NCBI GenBank assembly: GCA_016715075.1
Contig: JADKBK010000028.1
Coordinates: 1-26,604, forward strand
Reading direction: 5' to 3'
Source: Bacteroidales bacterium
Lineage (GTDB): Bacteria; Bacteroidota; Bacteroidia; Bacteroidales; VadinHA17
Length of the DNA stretch: 26,604 nt
Part shown: positions 16,884-25,811 of the stretch, piece after piece
Layout of the letters: each line of letters begins with the position of its first letter
Position numbering within the stretch: position 1 is the stretch's first letter
Position numbers and translations under genes: made by a program
Notes under the pieces: generated by a model
What the model saw: the letters and a program-made list of their open reading frames with translations, nothing else
Told to the model about the DNA's origin: nothing
Databases searched by the model: none

Positions 16884-19049
16884 ATGAACCGCAGGAACTT
16901 TATCAATAGAACTCTTGCCGCCGGATTAACCACATTTATCCCGGTAGATTTGCTGGAATCATTTTCAGTTCAAACGAAAGGCAGCAAGTTCAACGATGAT
17001 CTTTTTGACAACAATGATATCATACCTGCACCCGATGACCCTGGCCTTTGGGAAGAGTGGCGGACAGCATTGCAAAGCTGGCGAAAAAGGAAACAATCAC
17101 AATTAAGGTATGACGGAACAAGCTACCTGTCGGATCCCTTAAAATGGGTTTCCTCAAACTTTTCATGCTGCTTTGTAATGATTTGTGATTCTGATTTCTA
17201 TGACTACAAAGCTAATGTGTACAGAATAAGTGAACTGATTAAAAGAGGGAAGAATGAATACGGTGGATATGACAGTGTGGTTCTTTGGCACGCTTATCCC
17301 AGAATAGGACTGGATGAGAGGAATCAGTTTGATTTTTACAGGGAGATGCCTCACGGGCTGCCAGGCATAAAAGGAGTCATTGAACAATTTCATCAGGCAG
17401 ACATAAAGGTATTCATTGATTATAACCCATGGGATAAGGGTACGCGAAGAGAACAGAAACCCGATATCGATCTTCTTATTGAATTGCTGAGATCCATTGG
17501 GGCTGACGGCATATTCCTTGATACCATGAAGGATGCCCCAGGCTTCAGGGAAAAGCTGGACGAGGTTAAGCCGGGAATTGTCCTCGAAGGAGAGATAGCG
17601 CTTCCGCTGGATCATATTCAGACTCATCATATGTCATGGGCACAGTGGTTCAGCGACAGCAAAGTACCAGGAATTTACCGGAACAAATGGTTTGAAAGGC
17701 ACCATATGCAGCATGCCATTGCACGGTGGAGCGCTGACAGGAATCCGCAGCTGCAGACAGCCTGGATGAATGGAAGTGGCATACTGATCTGGGAGAATGT
17801 TTTCGGACAATTGCTCGGGTGGAACGAAAAGGACAAATCAACACTCAGGTGCATTAGCTCTATCCAGAGAAGATATAAAGATCTGTTCTCTGGTGAGAAC
17901 TGGATCCCTCTTTCTGACAGGTCTTCCACTGATGGAGTCTATATCAGTTCATGGGGGAACAATGACCTGAAAATAAGGACACTGGTCAACAGGCTTGACA
18001 GCAATTTCACAGGCGAACTTTTCAGGACAAAGTATAACCAGATGTTAAGGTGGTTTGATCTGGTATCGGGTGAAGAGCTTCATCCTGAAACCGTGAAATC
18101 ACTGCTTTCAATAAAAGGAAGTATAGCTCCTCGCGGAATTGCCTGCATCCTCTCCGTGTTAAGAAGCAGGGTTGATAAGGATCTGATGGATTTTCTTGCA
18201 TTCCAGAAAGGACTCAGGGATTATTCATCGGCTGAAACAAAAGAGGTTGTCGTTCAGATTGCAGCTGTGAAAACTTCTATTGCGAATGTAAGACCTAAAA
18301 AACTGACTGGAATGAACGTGATCCCTGGAGTATCTATAAATATCAAAACTGAATACAGATTCAGGGAACCTGGAGGGTACGGCAATATCCAGAATCACCT
18401 TAAACTGGCTGATAAACAACCTCTTCACTCATCATACTTCACAGAAAAACAAACTGACATTAAAAAATATGCCATTGACAGGACACCTGTCACGAACATG
18501 CAGTTCCTTGATTTTATGAATAAATCGGGATATAAACCGGCGGTGTCTGAAAATTTCCTTAAGCACTGGAAAGATGGTGGCATACCATCCGGAAAGGAAA
18601 ACCACCCTGTAGTTTACGTGGACATCACTGATGCCCTGGCTTATGCTAAATGGGCCGGAAAGAGACTTCCTGTCGAGGAGGAATGGCAGTTTGCAGCACA
18701 GGGAGTCAAGGAATTTATTTACCCCTGGGGCAACACTATGGAACCGGATAAGTGCAATCCGAATCTGAATGGTGAGACTACCGATGTAAACGCCTTTCCC
18801 GCAGGGAAATCATCCTTCGGCTGTCTTGATATGTGTGGAAATGTATGGGAGCTAACAGGCCGGATTTACTCCGATGGCAGGACAAGATTCGTCATGCTCA
18901 AAGGAGGTTCATGTTATAAAGCTGAAGGTTCGGAATGGTATTTTGACGGAGGCCCTCAGAAAAATAGTTATGTTGCCAAGATGCTGCTTATCTGGCCCGG
19001 TCTCGACAGGTGCTCCACCGTAGGTTTCAGATGTGCTGCTGATTTATAA
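16884..19049 (+). CDS. Exported fusion of a glycosidase-like TIM barrel and an FGE-sulfatase-like domain
   Basis: This 721-residue protein starts MNRRNFINRTLAAGL, a twin-arginine-type signal, so it is probably exported folded. Residues about 85-430 resemble a barrel hydrolase: IKVFIDYNPWD, then SIGADGIFLDTM with Asp213 at a strand end, then GIVLEGE (Glu235/Glu237), followed by a beta domain. Residues about 520-721 are an FGE-sulfatase (PF03781) domain: AIDRTPVTNMQFLDF, YAKWAGKRLPVEEEWQFAA, YPWGN, CGNVWELTG, LKGGSCYKA and GFRCA. The paired active-site cysteines of true formylglycine-generating enzymes are not seen, and no sulfatase is in the window, so this domain is probably a binding module or another activity. 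It closes the plus operon. The barrel family is unnamed. Confidence 0.75.
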   Translation: MNRRNFINRTLAAGLTTFIPVDLLESFSVQTKGSKFNDDLFDNNDIIPAPDDPGLWEEWRTALQSWRKRKQSQLRYDGTSYLSDPLKWVSSNFSCCFVMICDSDFYDYKANVYRISELIKRGKNEYGGYDSVVLWHAYPRIGLDERNQFDFYREMPHGLPGIKGVIEQFHQADIKVFIDYNPWDKGTRREQKPDIDLLIELLRSIGADGIFLDTMKDAPGFREKLDEVKPGIVLEGEIALPLDHIQTHHMSWAQWFSDSKVPGIYRNKWFERHHMQHAIARWSADRNPQLQTAWMNGSGILIWENVFGQLLGWNEKDKSTLRCISSIQRRYKDLFSGENWIPLSDRSSTDGVYISSWGNNDLKIRTLVNRLDSNFTGELFRTKYNQMLRWFDLVSGEELHPETVKSLLSIKGSIAPRGIACILSVLRSRVDKDLMDFLAFQKGLRDYSSAETKEVVVQIAAVKTSIANVRPKKLTGMNVIPGVSINIKTEYRFREPGGYGNIQNHLKLADKQPLHSSYFTEKQTDIKKYAIDRTPVTNMQFLDFMNKSGYKPAVSENFLKHWKDGGIPSGKENHPVVYVDITDALAYAKWAGKRLPVEEEWQFAAQGVKEFIYPWGNTMEPDKCNPNLNGETTDVNAFPAGKSSFGCLDMCGNVWELTGRIYSDGRTRFVMLKGGSCYKAEGSEWYFDGGPQKNSYVAKMLLIWPGLDRCSTVGFRCAADL

Positions 19050-19070
19050 ATATTAAATCAAAATCCTTTA

Positions 19071-19135
19071 ACCGCAAAGATCGCAGAGGTTTAACGCAAA
19101 GATCGCAAAGATCGCAAAGAGAGCGGAATCTTACC
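19071..19135. repeat. CGCAAAGAT-type short tandem repeat
   Basis: Four near copies of CGCAAAGA(T) and a CGCAGAGG variant lie just after the fusion gene, separated by at most about 13 bases. Sequences of this type recur between genes in many Bacteroidota. It adjoins the inverted repeat at 19171 and may be part of the same composite element. Confidence 0.7.
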
Positions 19136-19170
19136 AAGCCTTTCTCAAAAGTCTAAACTTAAGTAGTTTT

Positions 19171-19269
19171 TTCTCTGTGGATCTCTGTGTATTCTCTGTG
19201 CCCTCTGTGTAACAAATAATTAAAAACTTACACAGAGGTCCACAGAGTTCTCACAGAGGTCCACAGAGG
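19171..19269. repeat. Imperfect 40-bp inverted repeat of CTCTGTG units at a convergent junction
   Basis: The left arm (about 19172-19211) has CTCTGTGGATCTCTGTG, then CTCTGTGCCCTCTGTGTAA. The right arm (about 19229-19269) is TTACACAGAGGTCCACAGAG, then TTCTCACAGAGGTCCACAGAG with one base difference in spacing. Its reverse complement matches the left arm over most positions. The loop is AT-rich, about 17-18 bases. The arms contain four CTCTGTG copies each. Lying between converging operons, it can fold in either transcript and would suit a bidirectional terminator or an end-protecting hairpin, although it lacks a clean trailing U-run. Confidence 0.8.
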
Positions 19270-19293
19270 ACTTTTAGGACATCCTTAAAAAGT

Positions 19294-20529
19294 CTATTTT
19301 AATTTCCAGGTCCGAATATCCCTTGACTGCAGATCAGGCAGATTATTTTTCGGGCTGTCGAGATAGAAATAGGAAGCAGCCGCCAGATCATCAGACCTGT
19401 AGAAATTGGTCCATGCATTTGGCAATGACTTATCCTCAAGATTTACGGTGCTGTCCTTTTTATAGATCTGTATCATCCTTGGCGCCTGGTGCACAGTTAC
19501 AGGTATAAGGTCAACTTTTTCCTTCTGAAGAGCAATTACAATATCCTTATTGTTTCCTCCTATCTGTTGAATTGTAACCCTGCATTCTGATTTAAAATAT
19601 ACCGGATCTGAAACATGGTAGCGGAAAAAAGCCCACTGCAGGTTTTTGCTGTCGGCTATGAGGCAGCCGGTTGTATTAGTACAAAACTGCCCTTGCCCCC
19701 AGGCTGTTCCGATATAGTCTTCGGTTCCTGATCCTATAAGGGTAGGAAATTCTTTATCCCCATCGAGATAGATCTTAACTTCGCCCTCACCCCACCAGCA
19801 ATCTTTATAGTCAGGATTTGCATTAATGCTGATATTGGAGCCCAGAAATCTTCCTTTCCCTGTTACAGCCGGCATTATCTCAAAATCTTCCGTCAGAACT
19901 GTGGCAGTATCCCTGTGCCAGTAGCTGTGGAAATAGAGGAAGTTCTCATCCCAGTTTTTAAGTAGTTGAAGATCTATATCAAAAAAGACCATCGGCAGAT
20001 CAACTCCCGATTCATTTACCAGTTCAACTCTTGCTGCCTTTTTGAATGGCATCTGTATAAAACAGTTAAATGAACGACCTTCAGGATTTGCAAACAGAGC
20101 ATTTTCAAAAACAGCTGTCTTTCCAAGGCCTATGCCGAAAAAATCACCGAAAGGCACCGATACTGCTGGTTTATCCTCATTATCCCAGTACATTTTAAGT
20201 ACCAGGCTCCTCAGCATAAGCGGCGAACGGTCACTTATTGTAACCCACATCCTGTTAATGATTCCCGGTCCGGATACGTTGAGCAAAGTCTTCGTTGAAC
20301 CTGCAGTTATACTGTCGCAGGCATGCCCTTTTGCACCATTATTTTCCATTCCACCCCTGCCCTTTTCACCTTTGGCATTTTCAAAACTCACCCATCTTGG
20401 CTCAATGTTATCGTTATATTCGAACATATTGGATGGCAGAAGATTATTGGATTTACTACAGGATTCATTTTTGGATTTACAACTGCAAAATAATGCAATA
20501 AAGAAGAGGATAATAAATTCAGTTTTCAT
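19294..20529 (-). CDS. GH172 (DUF2961) lipoprotein
   Basis: This 411-residue lipoprotein (signal ending LFCSC, Cys15 or Cys17) belongs to DUF2961, now GH172. Characterised GH172 members are alpha-D-fructofuranosidase / difructose dianhydride I enzymes and D-arabinofuranosidases. Family marks are SFENAKGEKGRGG near residue 50, GPGIINRMWVT at about 88, VPFGDFFG at about 125, and the catalytic region WWGEGEVKIYLDGD followed by GSGTEDYIG (Glu248/Glu250 and Glu270, candidate nucleophile and acid/base). It closes the SusC-SusD-VCBS operon, 41 bases after the VCBS stop. It probably trims furanoside linkages at the surface or in the periplasm. A GH32-like gene elsewhere in the window makes a fructose-containing glycan possible, but D-arabinan or another furanoside is equally open. 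Confidence 0.88.
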   Translation of the reverse strand: MKTEFIILFFIALFCSCKSKNESCSKSNNLLPSNMFEYNDNIEPRWVSFENAKGEKGRGGMENNGAKGHACDSITAGSTKTLLNVSGPGIINRMWVTISDRSPLMLRSLVLKMYWDNEDKPAVSVPFGDFFGIGLGKTAVFENALFANPEGRSFNCFIQMPFKKAARVELVNESGVDLPMVFFDIDLQLLKNWDENFLYFHSYWHRDTATVLTEDFEIMPAVTGKGRFLGSNISINANPDYKDCWWGEGEVKIYLDGDKEFPTLIGSGTEDYIGTAWGQGQFCTNTTGCLIADSKNLQWAFFRYHVSDPVYFKSECRVTIQQIGGNNKDIVIALQKEKVDLIPVTVHQAPRMIQIYKKDSTVNLEDKSLPNAWTNFYRSDDLAAASYFYLDSPKNNLPDLQSRDIRTWKLK

Positions 20530-20570
20530 TTTTTGTTTACGGTAATTAGTTTTAATTTATCAGACTATAG

Positions 20571-23500
20571 TTATTTTATACTTTTTATTCCTACTATCTG
20601 GACATAACTATTATTTTTTCCTGCAATAATTCCCCGGCTCTTACTTACCCCCAGGCGAATCAAATTTAACCCACGTACATCTCTATTTAAAAATAATCCG
20701 CTTTCAAAAGCAGGGACAGATTTAAAATTTCCCTTTCCATCCCCTAGCAATAGAAGTCCGATACTGGCGTCATTTCTTGGAGTCTCTGCCTCTGTTCCAT
20801 AAAAGTTGCCCGCCAGAACTATATCGAGGTGTCCGTCTCCGTTAATATCTTCTGTTAAAATACTGTTTACCGATGAAAACTGTGCCATGTTATCCAATGG
20901 ATGAGTCTTAAAAGTTCCATCTCCTTTGTTTTCAATGTAACAGGTTGCAAAATTTCTGGCTTTATAGTTTAATGCACTTTGAAGATTATCTGTTCCGTAT
21001 ACATCAGCCAATGTAGCCTTTCCGTAAGCATGAAAAGTCAAAAATTTCTGTTTTATATACGAAATCTGGTTATAAGAGCTCTCTAGTCCGCGAACAGGAT
21101 AAAGTGTATCATTATTATAATATCCCAGTACTATATCCAACTTCCCGTTATTGTCAAAATCTTTTGCATATATTTCAAACGGATATTTAATGCTTGCCTT
21201 ATATTTACTGTTCAGACCCAGATTCCCTGCCACCAGATCCATGTCGCCATCATTGTCGAAATCTGCCGTTGTTACACAATTCCACCAGCCTGTTTCCTGA
21301 GACAAGCCTGATTGATCCGTTATGTCTTCATAAGCGTTGCCATTGTTTTTAAATATTCTAACCGGCATCCATTCTCCAACTATGACCAGATCTAGTTTCC
21401 CGTCGCCATTAATCTCGGCAAATACGGCATTGGTCACCATGCCCAGATTATGAAGCTGAGGAATCACAGTTGCTGATACATCGGTAAATCTGACCTCACC
21501 CGGTTTGCTGTCATTTCTTAACAGGTGGCTGGATGAAGCGAGAGGATAGCTCCCCGGTTTCTGGCGGCCTCCAACAAATAGATCCAGATCACCATCCCCA
21601 TCATAATCGCCTGCTTTAACGCATGATCCGCTTTCTCTCATTTCAGGCAAAGCTTTTTTATCTTTCTTAAAATCACCGGAACTATCATTCAAATAGAGGC
21701 GATCCTGCAAATAAGGAGAGCCCTCATCAAACTCATTGCTGCCGCTGACAACATATAAATCCAGATCACCATCACTATCAGCATCAAAAAAGGTCGCTTT
21801 AACATCTTCGCAACTACTATCTTCAGACCAGGGTTGACTGGCAGAAGATTTAAAACCAGTTTTTGTCTGAATGAAAAGATTCCCGGTAAAACCCCTGGCA
21901 CCACCAATATAAAAGTCTTCCAATCCGTCATTATTCACATCACCTACAGCCATTCCCGGACCCAGATCTGACATCTTATGAGGCAATAAGCTTTCCCTGG
22001 AAAAATCATTGAATTCATTCTCTACATGTTTATAATTGAGATTCAAAGATTTAGTTAAATCATTGAATAAGAAATCTGAGACATGAGAGAAATCGTGCAA
22101 ATGATCAGCATCATCATAAGATAAGGTTAGTGTCTGATTGACTGAGACATTTAGAATGACCTGCTCTTTCCAGTCAGGCCAAATCACTCTGATTTCAGGC
22201 ACAACTTCATCTGATCCCAGGCCAAAATGTATTACAGGGCTCACAGAAGACTGGAACCCACGGCTTAAATATTGTTCCTGCATCTGAGTTCTTTCAGGCT
22301 GTTTAATAATGATTTTAGCACCAATACCAAGAGGATTATGTTTTGTTCCTTTAAATTTAAACTGGAGCTAATTTCCCAAACCATTTTCCCTTGCTTTATT
22401 CTTATAAATAAACGACGGGCTCTCAGAATTATTAACTATAATATCCATATCTCCGTCATTATCAAAGTCTGCATAAGCAGAACCATTAGAACATGTTGGA
22501 ATATTATCTGCCCAATCGCCGTTCTTCTTCTCAAAGGACAAATCACCATTATTCCTGAAAAAGTAGTTAATTTTCTTCCTCTCGGGCATCTGATTCAGCA
22601 CGCTTGTGATGAGGTCATTTTTATCCATCCGGCCTGATTCCATTATCTCCTTATATTTCTTCTCAACAAACATCAGGTAATCTTCATTGATAAAATCCTT
22701 TTAATCCCGTTTGCAATGAACAAGTCTTTTAAACCATCATTATCCATATCAAGAGTAATGGCGCCCAGCTCCAATCAGTACTTGACACTCCGGCCAACTG
22801 AGCGATATCTGAAAAAACAGGTATACTATCATCATTTTGGATTCCATTATTCAGCTGGAGAGTGTTGTACATATATTGATGATGCAAACCAAGATCTATA
22901 AGGGTCTGGAAATGATTCATATTCATCATTCCTTTACTGGTTTTCATAGTGTAATTGTCTGCAGCCATCATTTCAAGAGTCACAATATCTGACCAGCCAT
23001 CATTATTAAAATCGGCCAGATCATTCCCCATTGAGGCGTATGAAAGGTGGTATAATGATCTGTCAATTGATTCACTAAAAGTACCATCTCCTCTGTTAAT
23101 ATATAAATGATCTTTCTCTGAAAAGTCATTACTGACATAAACATCGGGCCAACCATCGTTATTTAAATCACTTATTCCAATGCCCAGACCATAACTCAGG
23201 CTATTATTGACAATACCTGCATCATCTGAAACATCAACAAACTTCCCATTCTGATTCTGATATAACCTGTCTCCTGTAATATTACTTCTGGTATTCTTTA
23301 ATTTTTCAATGTCTTCGAATGCATAAACATCGGGGTAGTGATTTATAAGAAACATATCCAGGTCACCGTCAAGGTCATAATCAAAGAAAGCGGCTTGTGT
23401 TGAACATAAATTTATATCAAGGTTATATTTTGAACTCTCTTCCAGGAAGGTTGGTATACCGTCTTTATTCAAGCCCTGGTTAACCAGCAGTTTATTCTCC

Positions 23501-23973
23501 CTCATTTTGGGATCCGCATATTTTCCGGAGTTAGAAACATAAATATCCATCCAACTGTCAGAATTTATATCCACGGTCAGTAACTCCTGTTGGAAACCGG
23601 TATGTTCAGCTGTACCTGATTCTTTTGAAATATCCCTGAAATTTAAGTTTCCCCTTATTAAGATAAAGCCTGTTCGGATACAAATTAGAAATAAAATATA
23701 CATCCTGAAGACCGTCATTATTAAAATCGGCGACTGAAAGTCCTGCGCCGTTGTAATAATATTCATAGTACAATCCGTTCATTGTAAGAGATTCCGTGAG
23801 TTTATTCTCGAAATTGATCCCTGTTTTCCAGGCATAAGAATATCAAACAGTTTGATCTGATTTTTATTAGAATCCATAGAATTCTGGTAATCAGAGCCTT
23901 GTTTACAGGAAGAGACTAATAATATAAGACCAAAACAGCAATTCCATATTTTAGTTAAATTTAACTTTATCAT
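20571..23973 (-). pseudogene. VCBS/FG-GAP repeat protein with ASPIC-UnbV domain (CRTAC1-like), multiply interrupted
   Basis: The intact gene would encode a surface lipoprotein of about 1130 residues (signal ending LVSSC). It has about a dozen calcium-binding VCBS/FG-GAP repeats such as DFNNDGWPDVYVSND, DYDGDGDLDLFVGG and DINGDGHLDIVLAGN, plus an ASPIC/UnbV segment near the middle (VIHFGLGSDEVVPEIRVIWP). Proteins like this often follow SusD in Bacteroidota glycan loci and may bind glycan or partner proteins. The reading frame is broken by a shift at about 23826-23850 (before WKTGINFEN), one at about 23650 (A-run before LNFRD), one at about 22752 and one at about 22700, and by an in-frame TAG at 22368-22370. 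The 570-codon C-terminal part (20571-22283) is undamaged. This may be poor consensus rather than true decay. Confidence 0.8.
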
Positions 23974-24071
23974 ATCTCTTCCATAATAAATTGAAATGAT
24001 GAACTATCGAAATATGGTTTAGTGGTAATAATATGCAAGATAAATAAACAGATTTTAATATGCCATAATAT

Positions 24072-24115
24072 AAATTCAAAAGGTAACCATATTTCCAGGG
24101 TTACCTTTTGAATTT
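24072..24115 (-). terminator. Perfect 17-bp hairpin between susD and the VCBS gene
   Basis: AAATTCAAAAGGTAACC (24072-24088) is the exact reverse complement of 24099-24115, with a 10-base loop. It lies in the 166-base gap between the susD stop (24140) and the VCBS start (23973). On the minus strand it is followed by the AT-rich stretch TATATTATGG rather than a strong U-tract. It may be a partial terminator that lets susC/susD be expressed more than the genes behind them, or an end-stabilising hairpin. It is intact even though the flanking genes are damaged. Confidence 0.7.
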
Positions 24116-24139
24116 TAATACATTACAATTTCCCGATTA

Positions 24140-25811
24140 TTAATTATAACCCGGGTTTTGCTGAAGATTTGGATTCGTATTCAGCACATTCAATGGAATC
24201 GGTCCGACATTTCTATAATCCCAGTCACCGGATGGATGGCCCTTGAAAGAAAGATACGATTTTCTGTTATAAATTCCAAACCTTATCATATCCTGCCGTC
24301 TGTGGCCTTCACCGCAAAATTCCCAACCCAGTTCATCAAGGAATCTTCCATATTGAATATCAGCTCCTCCTTCATGGGTAATACCTCCGTATTGTCCTGT
24401 TGTTATATCTCTCAATCCATAATCATAACTACTCCCTTCAAGTAACTGTGCATCGGTCACTGTAGCTTTTGAGGGATCGTTGGGGAAGCTTCGCATTCTA
24501 ACCTCTGTTACAAGTGCACCTGCACCAGAACGCCCCAAGCGCATTAAACATTCAGCCTTCATCATTAGAATATCTGCATAGCGGACGATTGGTGAATCGT
24601 TGCTCATATTTATAGGATCGCTCCCCATTGGGACTTCATATTTCATAGGCCTGAAAGAATGGATTTCCTCACTTGAATCAATACCGGGAATAAAATTTAC
24701 AACAATCATGGGTTCACCTGTCAAAGTTCCGCTACTGACAGTTAAAGCTTCACCTGAAGACGAGTATAACTGGCCCTGAATCCAGCCCTCTGTTACTCTT
24801 TTATCTTCAGGATCAAATGTATCGATGAACTGAGGTATCGATGTTAAACCGCCCCATCCTGTTGATCTAAGGTTATATGTTTGTGAACTCTGCTGCGGTA
24901 ATGCGATTACATTTAAAGGCTGGTACGGACCAAATATTTCATCAAAAGGAACCGTCCATATCAGCTCATTCGAATTCTGGTTTTGTTCTTTAAAACAATT
25001 TAATTGAACTGGTTCCAGAGCAAACCTTTATCAGCATTGATAATCAAATCACAGGTAGCAATGCAATTTTCCCACTCAGGAGTACCTGACCAGACCTCTG
25101 CATTCAGATAGTTGCACAAGAATTGCATGGACAGACCATTGTTGTTAAACCGTCGGTACCAACACGACAGAAGGTCTTCATAAGGGCTGGCAATGATTCT
25201 GTTTATCTCTCTTCAAGAGTAGTCTTCATTAGATTTAGGTAATTTGTTTTGTTGGGCAAATAGCCATCACGGCATCATATTCTGTTATAAGAGGAACGTT
25301 CCCGAAGCGATGTAGTACACATAATAAAAAGGCACTATCAGCCCGTATCACCAACAGTGGCATCATATTCCGGCCCCGGAGTTAAGGGTATTTGTCCGGA
25401 TTCAATCTGAAATAGCAAGCGGTTACAATGAATACACCTTCACTAGAAAAAACAGAGAAAAAAAAAAAAAAGCATATTACCATACATTACCCCACATTCC
25501 CTCATCTTCCGCGTCCCATCAGAGATGAGGTCTGGTGTGTCCACCATCGCCCACCAACCATAGGGCTTTCTGGGTATGCAAAATGAATCTACCGTAGTTT
25601 CCTGAGCCTGCCAAAAGGACGTTTCACCTCAGGTACATTTCTCCATGACCCTTACTTGGACCAATCAACGCCCTCATCCTCATGGTTGGAGACAATCTTG
25701 CTACAATGAGGGTATAACTTGAGTCTTAAAACTTTGTACATGAACTCATTAAAATACAACATAGTGCGCACCGTATCAAAAATTTTAATAGTATCTTTCA
25801 GCCTTTTTCAT
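24140..25811 (-). pseudogene. SusD/RagB-family glycan-binding lipoprotein, multiply frameshifted
   Basis: Homology runs the full expected length of about 555 residues but in several frames. From the proposed ATG 25811, one frame gives a signal-like start and another continues to a lipobox (CILMSSC). Then come RADSAFLLCVLHRFGNVPLI with TEYDAV (about 25275-25350), NKTNYLNLMK (about 25225-25255), NAEVWSGTPEWENCIATCDL (about 25045-25105), and a long clean frame from about 25015 to the stop at 24140. The last frame contains NSNELIWTVPFDE, FDPEDKR, SPIVRYADILMMKAECLMRL and the C-terminal PIPLNVLNTNPNLQQNPGYN, classic for SusD. SusD binds glycan at the cell surface as the lid of the SusC channel. 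At least four frame changes are needed. The sequence at 25.4-25.8 kb is barely interpretable. Confidence 0.8.

Noticed and set aside
18440..19049. Sulfatase-activating formylglycine-generating enzyme
   Set aside because: The active-site cysteine pair is not visible and no sulfatase with a CxPxR motif is in the window.
20042..20545. Plus-strand frame of 167 codons opposite GH172
   Set aside because: Shadow of the GH172 gene; no family pattern and it runs past that gene's start.
25440..25800. A separate gene or insertion between SusD and SusC
   Set aside because: Fragments of a SusD signal and N-terminus can be traced here in shifting frames, so damaged SusD is the simpler reading.
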